Source: Thermoplasmata archaeon
Lineage (GTDB): Archaea; Thermoplasmatota; Thermoplasmata; Methanomassiliicoccales; Methanomethylophilaceae
Length of the DNA: 60,449 nt
NCBI GenBank assembly: GCA_015063245.1
Contig: SUSV01000009.1
Coordinates: 1 to 60,449, forward strand
Direction: 5' to 3'
Position 1 is the stretch's first letter; each line of letters begins with the position of its first letter. Below are positions 1 to 7,533 of this stretch, piece after piece. The position numbers were made by a program, and so were the translations under genes. The notes beneath the pieces are model-generated. The model was not told where the DNA came from and ran no database searches. It saw only the letters and a program-made list of their open reading frames with translations.

Positions 1-248
1 GAGTTCCTCGGCATGTGGGCGGACGGAGGTATGGTCGAGGAGCCGGCATATATGGCGGACCTCGCCGTGAAGATAGTAGCGTCACCTAGAAGGCCGGCGC
101 TCATGCAGCGGCGAGGCATCTTATCTGTTCAAGTCCGATGTCAGCGCCTTTTCATCGATTTGAACAATTGCGCCAGCAGACCATACTCCATCGGTGAGGC
201 TAATCGATGGGTCAGAATCGGACTAACAAGCTGTTTCGTTTTGTGTGT
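1..248. other. Left-edge region without a confident gene
   Basis: The plus-strand frame starting at base 1 reads like the C-terminus of a protein (EFLGMWADGG followed by an acidic stretch) for about 28 residues, then becomes atypical in codon use. A second frame from about base 86 to a TGA near 158 also looks protein-like (it ends LFKSDVSAFSSI). The two pieces would fit a frameshifted tail of a gene entering from the left, perhaps a TetR-type regulator, but nothing decisive is visible and I assign no function. Confidence 0.25.
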
Positions 249-455
249 TTACTTATATTCGTCCGGACTGCATTCCTTGTAAGGCAGCGCCTGATAGATC
301 CTCTCGAGGTTCTCCCCGACGATGTTCCCCATCTCGGTGCAAAACAGCGGTTTCGCATTGTGCTTGTACTTCTGCTCGTCCTTGCGTATAAGTCCGTACT
401 CTTTGAGCTTCTTCAATGGTGGGGACGTACCTCCGCGCCATGAGGGTATCCAGAA
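249..455 (-). pseudogene. Remnant of a small winged-helix-like protein, frameshifted
   Basis: Read on the minus strand, the last 55 codons before a TAA at 249-251 look like real protein (LKEYGLIRKDEQ, then FCTEMGNIVGENLERIYQAL). The preceding frame (FYLLDTLMARRYVPTIEE) continues the same protein only if one base is skipped near 405-412. No start codon is present, because the fragment runs straight into the 3' end of the tRNA-Ser gene. The style resembles a winged-helix transcriptional regulator, but this is a guess. I call it a gene remnant, not a functional gene. It could reflect integration or deletion at the tRNA 3' end. Confidence 0.4.
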
Positions 456-463
456 GGTAGAAA

Positions 464-549
464 TGGCGCCGAGAGAGAGATTCGAACTCCCGAGGGCAAG
501 GCCCAGCGGTTTTCGAGACCGCCGCCATACCGGGCTTGGCTATCTCGGC
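464..549 (-). tRNA. tRNA-Ser (CGA anticodon)
   Basis: The minus strand folds as a class II tRNA. The 7-bp acceptor stem is GCCGAGA pairing with TCTCGGC, with discriminator G and an encoded CCA (464-466). The anticodon loop contains CTCGAAA, giving anticodon CGA. A long variable arm and the T-loop GTTCGAATC are present. Length is 86 nt including CCA. It shares an upstream AT-rich TATA element with the divergent proA. Confidence 0.93.
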
Positions 550-572
550 TTGAACTACCCCAATAATTAGTC

Positions 573-581
573 TATTAAATA
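573..581. promoter_or_regulatory. Shared TATA box between tRNA-Ser and proA
   Basis: ATTAAATAT lies 24-32 bp before the 5' end of tRNA-Ser on the minus strand and about 25 bp before the proA ATG at 602 on the plus strand. The element is nearly symmetric, so one TATA box could serve both directions. If so, proA mRNA would be leaderless. Position and sequence are seen; use in both directions is inferred. Confidence 0.55.
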
Positions 582-601
582 TCTTCGTCTATCGCCATGC
601 A

Positions 602-1906
602 ATGAGCGACATCACCGACCAGGTCAAAGCGGCCAAAGCGGCCACCGTCAGCATGTCCGTGCTATCCACGGACGTGAAGGACAGGGCATTGGAAGCCATG
701 GCAGCGGCTCTCGATTCCAAGCGCAGCATAATCATCGAGGAGAATCAGAAGGACCTCGATGAGGCAAGGGACCAGATCCCCAAGCCGATGTACAAGCGCA
801 TGGTCGTCGATGACGGGAAGATCGACGACATGGTCAAGGGGATCAGGAGTGTCAAGTCCCTGAAGGACCCGGTCGGAGAGACGATGTCGGCGCTCGAGAT
901 GGACGACGGCCTGATGCTCTATCAGGTCAGATGCCCCGTGGGCATGCTGGGAGTGGTCTTCGAATCGCGTCCCGATGTCGTCCCGCAGATCATGTCGCTG
1001 TGCCTGAAATCTGGTAACTGCGTGGCATTCAAAGGAGGAAGCGAAGCTTACCGCACCATCAAGGCCATCTTCGATGTGCTCAGGAGCGCAGCCGAGGAGG
1101 CCGGAGTTACAGGTTCCGCATTCGTCCTGCTCGAATCCAGGGAGGATTTCAAGGAGATCCTCGACATGGACGAGTACATCGACCTGCTGATCCCGAGGGG
1201 ATCCAACAGCTTCGTCAGATATGTTCAGGAGAACACCAGGATCCCGGTGCTCGGGCATGCTGCAGGCATATGCCATATTTACATCGACCCGGAATGCGAC
1301 CAGGACATGGCCCTGAGGGTCGCGCTGGATTCAAAGATCCAATATCCTGCCGTGTGCAACGCGGTGGAGAACATCATAGTCGACGCGGCGATCGCAGAGG
1401 AGTTCGTCCCCAAGCTTGTCGGAATGATGAAGGACAACGGGGTCGAGGTCAGGGCGGACGAGCGTGTCATGAGCATCGTGCCCGATGTCAACAGGGCATC
1501 CGAGGAAGACTGGTACGAGGAGTACGACGACATGATCGTCGCGATAGGCATCGTCGATTCGCTCGAGGATGCGATCGACTTCATAAACACCCACAGCTCG
1601 CATCATACCGAGGCCATCATAACGAACAACATGCAGAGGGCATCCGTGTTCACCAAGATGGTGGATTCCGCGGACGTCTTCGTCAACGCATCCACCCGCT
1701 TCGCGGACGGTTACAGGTTCGGCAAAGGGGCGGAGGTGGGAATCAGCACCAACAAGATCCATGCCCGCGGACCCATGGGAATGGAGGGCCTGATGATCTA
1801 CAAGTACATCATCATCGGGAACGGCCAGGTCGTGAAGGACTACGCCGGGAAGGATGCGAAGCCCTTCAAGCACATCAGGAAGGATGAGGACTGCCCTCTA
1901 AGGTGA
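602..1906 (+). CDS. proA: Glutamate-5-semialdehyde dehydrogenase (gamma-glutamyl phosphate reductase)
   Basis: ProA performs the second step of proline synthesis, the NADPH-dependent reduction of gamma-glutamyl phosphate to glutamate-5-semialdehyde in the cytosol. The 434-residue product is full length for the family. It shows the aldehyde dehydrogenase-fold Rossmann region, the FESRPDVVPQ block near 120-129 and the catalytic cysteine C252 in YPAVCNAVEN. It is followed after 4 nt by proB, so the two form an operon. The ATG at 602 is about 25 bp after a TATA box, suggesting a leaderless transcript. No proC is seen in the window. Confidence 0.96.
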   Translation: MSDITDQVKAAKAATVSMSVLSTDVKDRALEAMAAALDSKRSIIIEENQKDLDEARDQIPKPMYKRMVVDDGKIDDMVKGIRSVKSLKDPVGETMSALEMDDGLMLYQVRCPVGMLGVVFESRPDVVPQIMSLCLKSGNCVAFKGGSEAYRTIKAIFDVLRSAAEEAGVTGSAFVLLESREDFKEILDMDEYIDLLIPRGSNSFVRYVQENTRIPVLGHAAGICHIYIDPECDQDMALRVALDSKIQYPAVCNAVENIIVDAAIAEEFVPKLVGMMKDNGVEVRADERVMSIVPDVNRASEEDWYEEYDDMIVAIGIVDSLEDAIDFINTHSSHHTEAIITNNMQRASVFTKMVDSADVFVNASTRFADGYRFGKGAEVGISTNKIHARGPMGMEGLMIYKYIIIGNGQVVKDYAGKDAKPFKHIRKDEDCPLR

Positions 1907-1910
1907 TACG

Positions 1911-3023
1911 ATGTCGAGGAAGGAGCTGCTAGGAAACGTCGGACGCGTCGTCATCAAGATCGGAACCACCTCTCTCATGCAGGGCAGGAAGACCATATCG
2001 ATAGACTTCATGGATTCCGTGGCCGAGCAGGTGAAGGCGCTGAAGGACGAGGGCAAGGAGGTGCTCATAGTCACATCCGGAGCGATAGGCGCCGGATTAA
2101 GGGCGATGAAGGTCCAGGCGAATCCCAACGACATCCCTATCAGGCAGGCCGCGGCATCTGTAGGACAGAGCATCCTGATGCAGAGATGGGCGGACAGCTT
2201 CCAGAGGCAGGGGATGATCGTAGGTCAGATCCTGATGTCCCTCGACAACTATTCGGACAGGGAGAGCGCGATCAACCTCAACAACACCGTCGACTCCCTT
2301 CTCGAGAACGGTGTCATCCCGATATTCAACGAGAACGACGCGGTGTGCATCACCGAGATCAAGTTCGGTGACAATGATACATTGTCCGCCATCGTCGCCA
2401 GCAGGACCGATGCGGACCTCCTGGTCATCCTCTCGGATGTCAAGGGCCTGTACGATTCGGATCCTACGAAGAATCCCGATGCGAAGCTCGTGCCCGTGGT
2501 CCACAACGTGGATTCCGAGGTGCGTTCCATGGCAGGGGACAGCAGCACCGGACTGGGTACCGGTGGTATGAGGACGAAGCTCGATGCGGCGGTGATCTGC
2601 AAGGATGCGGGATGCAGCATGATCATAGCGTCAAGCAAAGAGCCAGATGCAATATACAGAGCGGTATCAGGGGATGAGATAGGTACCGTCTTCGTGTCCG
2701 ACAACGAGATCTCCAAGAAGCGCAGATGGATCAAGGCCGCCCATGCATCCGGCAGGATTGTCATCGATTCGGGAGCGGTCAAGGCGGTATTGGATCACAA
2801 GTCCCTCCTGCCTGTGGGCATACGTTCCGTCGAAGGTACATTCGACAAGGGAGTGGTCGTGGACGTCGTGTCCGACGGTATGAGGATCGCCAAAGGTATC
2901 ACGGGATACTCCTCCAACGACCTCTCGGCCATAGCAGGGAAGCACTCCGATGAGATCGAGAAGACTCTAGGTCGCAAGGACCATAAGGAAGCGATCATCT
3001 CCGAGAACCTTGTGGTATTCTGA
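1911..3023 (+). CDS. proB: Glutamate 5-kinase with C-terminal PUA domain
   Basis: ProB phosphorylates glutamate to gamma-glutamyl phosphate, the committed and normally proline-inhibited step of proline synthesis. The 370-residue protein has an N-terminal amino acid kinase domain (VVIKIGTTSL at the start, VTSGAIGAG, the FNENDAV block, and GTGGMRTKLDAA) to about residue 260. A PUA domain follows (SGRIVIDSGA onward), giving the usual long architecture. The start ATG follows the proA stop by 4 nt, so translation is probably coupled. A hairpin lies directly after the gene. Confidence 0.96.
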   Translation: MSRKELLGNVGRVVIKIGTTSLMQGRKTISIDFMDSVAEQVKALKDEGKEVLIVTSGAIGAGLRAMKVQANPNDIPIRQAAASVGQSILMQRWADSFQRQGMIVGQILMSLDNYSDRESAINLNNTVDSLLENGVIPIFNENDAVCITEIKFGDNDTLSAIVASRTDADLLVILSDVKGLYDSDPTKNPDAKLVPVVHNVDSEVRSMAGDSSTGLGTGGMRTKLDAAVICKDAGCSMIIASSKEPDAIYRAVSGDEIGTVFVSDNEISKKRRWIKAAHASGRIVIDSGAVKAVLDHKSLLPVGIRSVEGTFDKGVVVDVVSDGMRIAKGITGYSSNDLSAIAGKHSDEIEKTLGRKDHKEAIISENLVVF

Positions 3024-3035
3024 TTCAGATATTCT

Positions 3036-3060
3036 GATTTCGTAGTTTTTCAACGAAATC
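3036..3060 (+). terminator. Hairpin after proAB
   Basis: GATTTCGT (3036-3043) pairs perfectly with ACGAAATC (3053-3060) around a T-rich 9-nt loop, 12 bp after the proB stop codon. This is likely the end of the proAB transcript. No long T-run follows, so the termination role is inferred. Confidence 0.45.
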
Positions 3061-3123
3061 AATATTAAATTAGGCCGTATTGGATAGAAATCTGACAAAG
3101 TTTTATCAATGATGGATTTAGTC

Positions 3124-3182
3124 GCTTACCATTCGTAAGCTGACGCTATAAGGTGCCAGTCAACGTCAACTGTGCTCAGCAC
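3124..3182 (+). promoter_or_regulatory. Structured leader upstream of the AGCS symporter
   Basis: Two short perfect inverted repeats lie just before the symporter gene: GCTTAC/GTAAGC (3124-3140) and GTGCT/AGCAC (3172-3182). Between them is GGTGCCAGTCAACG (3152-3165). A near-identical 14-mer (13/14) occurs upstream of the corrinoid methyltransferase gene at 18326-18339. The function is unknown; it could be an operator or a leader RNA structure. Confidence 0.35.
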
Positions 3183-3196
3183 GGGAATTGAATAAA

Positions 3197-4630
3197 ATGA
3201 CAACAGACATTGAACAGTCATTGTTGGATTTCTTTGATCCAATCAATATGACCTTCTGGCGTATCGCGTTCATCTTCGTTGTCGGTCTCGGTGTCATCTT
3301 CACCATCAAGGTGAGGGGTATGCAGATCACAAGGGTCAAAGAGCATGCCAAACTCGCTGTAACCGGTATCAAAGACGAAAGGGGTACGAAGAAGATCTCC
3401 TCCTTCGAGGCGTTCTGTATCGGTATGGGTGCCCGTATCGGTGTAGGAAACATCGCTGGAGTCGCAACAGCCATCGTAACAGGAGGTCCCGGAGCCGTAT
3501 TCTGGATGTGGATCTTCGCTATCATCGGATCGATCTCCAGTTTCATGGAATCTACCCTCGCTCAGATCTACAAGGAGAAGAAGAGCGACGGAGGATATCA
3601 TGGAGGTCCCGCATACTACGCATCGAAAGGTCTTGGAAGCAGGGCATTGGGAATCTTCGTCGCCATCCTTCTGATCCTCACGTTCGGTATCGGATTCATC
3701 TGTGTCCAGTCGGCCAATGCGTCAACAGCGCTCACCAATGCATTCGATTTCGACAACAACGAGCTCGTCTTCGCATCGATCATCGCAGGATTGGCTGCAT
3801 TGATCATCTTCAGCGGAATCAAGATGGCAGGAAAGTTCTCCGCAAAGATCGTTCCCCTCATGGCACTCGCATGGATCGTCTTCGCGCTCGTCGCGATCGG
3901 ATTCAACATCGATGGTGTCGGAAATGCATTCGCAATGATCTTCAAGTACGCCTTCAATTGGGATAGCCTGATTGGAGGAGGAATCGGAGTCATCATCATC
4001 ACCGGACTGAAGAGAGGTGTCTTCTCGAACGAGGCCGGTCTGGGATCCGTCGCCAATGTCGCCGCGACAGCGAACGTCAAGCACCCTGTCAAGCAGGGAA
4101 AGATCCAGTCATTCGGAGTTCTTGTCGACACCCTTCTGGTCTGTACGATCACAGCGCTCGTCATCCTCTCCTACGGGGACTTCAATGAGATCCTCGCCTT
4201 CGGAACAGGTGGAGCACCTCTCGTCCAGGGAGTCGTCGCCAGCACGCCCATCGGGGATGCTGCGAAGTACATCATCGCGCTCTTCATGTTCGTGTTCGCC
4301 TTCACAAGTCTGATCGGATACTACACGATGTCCGAAGCCAACGCCAGATTCATCAAGGACAACAAGTTCTTTGTCCTGGCCATCCGTGTTTTGGTCGTAT
4401 TGGTGGCATTCATATCTGCATACACCGTCAATGCGGCACTGATGGATTCGATCTCTGATACCTTCATGGCGCTGATGGGTTCGGTCAACATGATCATCGT
4501 CGCATTGCTGGCAAGGCCTGTCATTGAGGCTGCCATTGATTACAGGAAGCAGAAATTGGCAGGTGTCGAGGAACCTGAGTTCCACAAGGATGCCCTCTCC
4601 AACCCCGAAGGGGTCACTGAATGGGAGTGA
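3197..4630 (+). CDS. Alanine/glycine:cation symporter, AGCS family
   Basis: This is an integral membrane sodium-coupled amino-acid importer of the AGCS (AlsT/AgcS) family; alanine or glycine is the usual substrate. The 477-residue protein has about ten hydrophobic segments and the AGCS blocks RIGVGNIAGVATAI, FWMWIFAIIG and GLKRGVFSNEAGLGS. I chose the ATG at 3197; a TTG three codons earlier is in frame but less attractive. A small two-helix membrane protein follows immediately and is probably co-transcribed. The upstream region carries a structured leader that may regulate it. Confidence 0.93.
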   Translation: MTTDIEQSLLDFFDPINMTFWRIAFIFVVGLGVIFTIKVRGMQITRVKEHAKLAVTGIKDERGTKKISSFEAFCIGMGARIGVGNIAGVATAIVTGGPGAVFWMWIFAIIGSISSFMESTLAQIYKEKKSDGGYHGGPAYYASKGLGSRALGIFVAILLILTFGIGFICVQSANASTALTNAFDFDNNELVFASIIAGLAALIIFSGIKMAGKFSAKIVPLMALAWIVFALVAIGFNIDGVGNAFAMIFKYAFNWDSLIGGGIGVIIITGLKRGVFSNEAGLGSVANVAATANVKHPVKQGKIQSFGVLVDTLLVCTITALVILSYGDFNEILAFGTGGAPLVQGVVASTPIGDAAKYIIALFMFVFAFTSLIGYYTMSEANARFIKDNKFFVLAIRVLVVLVAFISAYTVNAALMDSISDTFMALMGSVNMIIVALLARPVIEAAIDYRKQKLAGVEEPEFHKDALSNPEGVTEWE

Positions 4631-4635
4631 TTGAG

Positions 4636-4836
4636 ATGCAGAGGAGCAAGTATTTCTTCCACATCGTCGGAACCATCATCGCCGGAATAGCAGCCGGTCT
4701 TCTCGCCGCATATTTCGATGATCAGGGTGAGATCAACCTCGAGCTCGGTATGTTCGGGGTAGGTATCGTCATCGCCGGAATCCTCTTCTACTTCATCATG
4801 AAGAGGGACAACGACCAGTTCGGAAAGATCGAGTGA
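4636..4836 (+). CDS. Small two-helix membrane protein, AGCS partner candidate
   Basis: The predicted 66-residue protein has two hydrophobic segments (about residues 8-27 and 38-56) separated by an acidic loop, and a charged tail (KRDNDQFGKIE). I do not recognise a named family. The ATG at 4636 is preceded by GGAG at 8-nt spacing. An earlier in-frame ATG at 4621 would overlap the symporter end. It lies 5 nt after the AGCS symporter stop, and a strong hairpin follows, so the two probably form one transcript. A role as an accessory or small regulatory subunit is inferred from position only. Confidence 0.75.
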   Translation: MQRSKYFFHIVGTIIAGIAAGLLAAYFDDQGEINLELGMFGVGIVIAGILFYFIMKRDNDQFGKIE

Positions 4837-4849
4837 TCGCGTTCCACAA

Positions 4850-4865
4850 CCGGGCGAAAGCCCGG
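4850..4865 (+). terminator. GC-rich hairpin terminator
   Basis: CCGGGC-GAAA-GCCCGG is a perfect 6-bp stem with a GNRA tetraloop, 13 bp after the small membrane protein, followed by a pyrimidine-rich run (CCCCTTTCTTTCTC). It lies between convergent genes and may stop both. Confidence 0.7.
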
Positions 4866-4948
4866 AAACCCCTTTCTTTCTCACTTACCGCTTTTACAAT
4901 AACCAGATGTTACGAATCCACTGTATGAGCGACCGCAGAAGCAGAATT

Positions 4949-6274
4949 TCACGGTTCGAGTTTCTCGATGCGGATGAGCCCGTCGATGCCGTCGCAGGCG
5001 ACTTCCCCGGTCTTGGCGAACCCGGTCCAGATCGCGCGGAGATCCTTCCCGATCATGTCCACCTCCTCCCTTGTCATCTCTTGGAAGAGGTCCGAGCTCG
5101 TAGGCAGGTCCTTCGTGCCGAAGAGGAGGGCATTCTCGCTCCCGTGGCATGCGCCCACGGCCGAATGCTTCTCCCTCCAATAGAATCTGTAGTAGTATGT
5201 GGTCCCGCCTATGCTGGCATATTGCTTCGCGAATTCATGGATGGGCTCAACGAACACCTCTTCCGTGGGTTTCCTGAGCTTGCCCTCCACATACCAGCGG
5301 GTCAGCGGGAACCTGTCCATGAACATGACCTTCCTGTGAGGATAGATGTAGGCCGACGATTCCCTCGTGGTGCTTCCTATGAACATGGGGTGGTCCTTCG
5401 CTATCTCCCTGAGGCGCCTCTCATGGTCCTTCCTCTCGGGAAGGGGATACACGCCGTAATGGGGTCCGAATGCAAGATGCCTTGCGCAGTTCTTCTCGAC
5501 CACATGCGATATTATGGACGTCTGGACCTGGCGTACGGTATCGAGATCCGCATCAATCGGCATCTCCATCATCTCCTCCAGTATCCTGCGGTCCATGTCC
5601 GACCTGTCGGCCTCCATGGAACCGATGGGATCGCTCTGAAGGATCACCTTGTTGTAGAGGTCCTCTGTGCCTTCCGCGAGCATGACCGACCTAACGGAAT
5701 CAGCTCCGGACGAGTGCCCGAACAGCGTGATGTCGTTCTCATCCCCGCCGAAGGCGGCGATGTTGCTTTTGACCCATCTCAGTCCCTCGATGATATCGAG
5801 TATCCCGCTGTTGGCGTAGTTGCCCTCCCTGTCGCGGACGAAACCCAAGACTCCCAGACGGGAGTTGATGCCCACGCATACGATTCTCCCCTCCTTAGTG
5901 AGGAGAGTCCGGTTGTAGCATGATGCATCGCATCCGCCGTTGCGGTAGGAGCCGCCGTGGAACCATACCATGACAGGCAGCTTCTCATCCTCGGAGAGAT
6001 CCTCAGGGACCGTGACCGAGAGGTACTGGCAGCTTTCCTCCTGAGGGACCTTGGTATAGTCGATGCCGTTGAAGTGGGTCTCCAGCCTTGCTGCGGTCTG
6101 TACCGCATATGGGGAATCGTTCACCATGGAGTGGACCCCTTCGGGATAGACGTAAAGTACCGGAGGGCAGAAACGTTCGGATACGGCATAGCGGATGCCC
6201 TTGTACTGGCTGACCCCGTCCTCGGAGACGCCTGAGAATGTACCGGCTGAGCTTGTGACGACCCTAGGTTCCAA
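4949..6274 (-). CDS. Type B carboxylesterase (alpha/beta hydrolase)
   Basis: This is a carboxylesterase/cholinesterase-family ester hydrolase. From the TTG at 6274 the protein has 441 residues, with the family opening (TSSAGTFSGV, QYKGIRYA), the oxyanion-hole HGG at 106-108 and the nucleophile S188. The nucleophile elbow is GHSSG, not the usual GESAG. The catalytic His is likely in ACHGSENALLFGT. I chose TTG because an AGAGGA ribosome-binding site lies 6 nt upstream and a TATA box sits at about 6309-6318. An ATG at 6367 would lie upstream of that promoter. The substrate is unknown. No signal peptide is seen, so it is probably cytosolic. Confidence 0.85.
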   Translation of the reverse strand: MEPRVVTSSAGTFSGVSEDGVSQYKGIRYAVSERFCPPVLYVYPEGVHSMVNDSPYAVQTAARLETHFNGIDYTKVPQEESCQYLSVTVPEDLSEDEKLPVMVWFHGGSYRNGGCDASCYNRTLLTKEGRIVCVGINSRLGVLGFVRDREGNYANSGILDIIEGLRWVKSNIAAFGGDENDITLFGHSSGADSVRSVMLAEGTEDLYNKVILQSDPIGSMEADRSDMDRRILEEMMEMPIDADLDTVRQVQTSIISHVVEKNCARHLAFGPHYGVYPLPERKDHERRLREIAKDHPMFIGSTTRESSAYIYPHRKVMFMDRFPLTRWYVEGKLRKPTEEVFVEPIHEFAKQYASIGGTTYYYRFYWREKHSAVGACHGSENALLFGTKDLPTSSDLFQEMTREEVDMIGKDLRAIWTGFAKTGEVACDGIDGLIRIEKLEP

Positions 6275-6308
6275 TGAAATTCCTCTTGCGCAAATAGTGC
6301 TAAAGACC

Positions 6309-6318
6309 GTATTTAAAG
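6309..6318 (-). promoter_or_regulatory. TATA box for the carboxylesterase gene
   Basis: Minus-strand TTTAAATA lies about 40 bp before the TTG at 6274. This gives a predicted transcription start near 6289, leaving room for the AGAGGA ribosome-binding site. It supports the TTG start over the distal ATG. Confidence 0.5.
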
Positions 6319-6411
6319 AGTGGGAAAAGATGTTCTGTGTATGCGTTGATTGGTTCTGCGATAGCAAACTCAGAATTCACTGAATCAGGAACATGAACAA
6401 GAGATAAGAGA

Positions 6412-6487
6412 TGGTGGACCCGGCCGGATTTGAACCGGCGACCTCCGCAATGTCAATGCGACGTCATAACCCCTAGACCACGGGTCC
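6412..6487 (-). tRNA. tRNA-Val (GAC anticodon)
   Basis: The minus strand reads GGACCCG for the 5' acceptor arm and CGGGTCC plus discriminator A at the 3' end, with CCA encoded (6412-6414). The anticodon loop TTGACAT gives GAC. The T-arm GTTCAAATC is intact. Length is 76 nt with CCA. Confidence 0.95.
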
Positions 6488-6512
6488 GATAGTTGGGCGA
6501 TACCCTTTCAGT

Positions 6513-6521
6513 ACATAAAAC
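6513..6521. promoter_or_regulatory. Probable shared TATA element for tRNA-Val and kae1
   Basis: The AT-rich stretch ACATAAAAC lies about 30 bp before the tRNA-Val 5' end (minus) and about 33 bp before the kae1 ATG at 6550 (plus). It is the only AT-rich element in the short gap, so both directions probably use it. Confidence 0.4.
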
Positions 6522-6549
6522 TTTTTAGTGGTTCCCAGATTCCAGTGTG

Positions 6550-7533
6550 ATGATTACCTTAGGCATCGAAGGGACCGCTCATACTTTGGGCGTCGGGATA
6601 GTGGATTCCGACCATAATGTGCTGGCCAACGAGCTGGACATGTTCAAGCCCAAGGCCGGAGGGCTGCACCCGAGAGAGGCGGCAAACCACCATGTGGATG
6701 TCGTCTCCACGATCATGCAGAGGGCATTGGATGCCGCCAAACTCGAACCTAAGGATATCGACGTTGTATCGTTCTCGATGGGCCCGGGATTGGGTCCGTG
6801 CCTGCGTGTCGCAGCGACCGCTGCAAGGGCGTTCTCCTGCACCATGGGGATCCCGATCGTAGGCGTGAACCACTGTGTGGCTCATGTGGAGATCGGGCGT
6901 GCGCTCTGCGGATGCTACGATCCCGCTCTGCTCTATGCATCGGGAGGGAACACGCAGATCATCGCGTTTGCCGAAGGCCGTTACAGGATTTTCGGCGAGA
7001 CGCAGGACATCGGTATCGGGAACATGCTCGACAAGCTCGGAAGGGATCTCGGAATGGGATTCTATGCAGGACCGATTTTCGAGAAGCTCGCCAAGGATGG
7101 CAAGAGGTTCTATGAGCTCCCCTATTCCGTCAAAGGGATGGATGTCGCGTTCTCGGGTCTGATGACCGCTGCGCTCACGCTTCAGAAGAAAGGCGTCCCC
7201 CTCGAGGATATCGCCCTGTCCGTCCAGGAGACGGCCTTTGCGATGCTCACAGAGGTCACCGAGAGGGCGATGGCCCACATAGGCAAGGACGAGGTCCTCC
7301 TCGGAGGAGGTGTAGCTCAGAACATGCGTCTCCGCGAGATGGTCCAGGAGATGGCCGAGGCACGCGGCGCACAGATGTATGTCCCCGACAGGAGGTTCTG
7401 CATGGACAACGGTGCGATGATCGCATGGCTCGGAAGCGAGATGTACGAGTCCGGCGTGAGAATGGATGTCGCCGATACAGTCGTGAATCAGAGGTTCAGG
7501 ACCGATGAGGTGGATGTCACTTGGAGGCACTGA
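6550..7533 (+). CDS. kae1: tRNA N6-threonylcarbamoyladenosine transferase Kae1
   Basis: Kae1 is the catalytic subunit of the KEOPS complex, which transfers threonylcarbamoyl from TC-AMP to A37 of ANN-decoding tRNAs. The 327-residue ASKHA-fold protein opens with GIEGTAHTLGVG. It has the metal-binding histidines H108 and H112 in NHCVAHVEIG and the FCMDNGAMIAW block near the C-terminus. The Bud32 kinase, fused to Kae1 in some archaea, is absent here. The ATG at 6550 is chosen; a GTG directly before it is also possible. Its 3' end overlaps the convergent recJ gene by 17 bp. Confidence 0.95.
   Translation: MITLGIEGTAHTLGVGIVDSDHNVLANELDMFKPKAGGLHPREAANHHVDVVSTIMQRALDAAKLEPKDIDVVSFSMGPGLGPCLRVAATAARAFSCTMGIPIVGVNHCVAHVEIGRALCGCYDPALLYASGGNTQIIAFAEGRYRIFGETQDIGIGNMLDKLGRDLGMGFYAGPIFEKLAKDGKRFYELPYSVKGMDVAFSGLMTAALTLQKKGVPLEDIALSVQETAFAMLTEVTERAMAHIGKDEVLLGGGVAQNMRLREMVQEMAEARGAQMYVPDRRFCMDNGAMIAWLGSEMYESGVRMDVADTVVNQRFRTDEVDVTWRH

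Noticed and set aside
253..528. Minus-strand frame across tRNA-Ser as a gene
   Set aside because: It reads through the tRNA sequence; only the part to the left of the tRNA looks like protein, and that in two frames.
4949..6367. Carboxylesterase starting at ATG 6367
   Set aside because: The extra 31 residues would be encoded upstream of the TATA box at 6309-6318 and have no resemblance to a signal peptide; the TTG at 6274 has a good ribosome-binding site.
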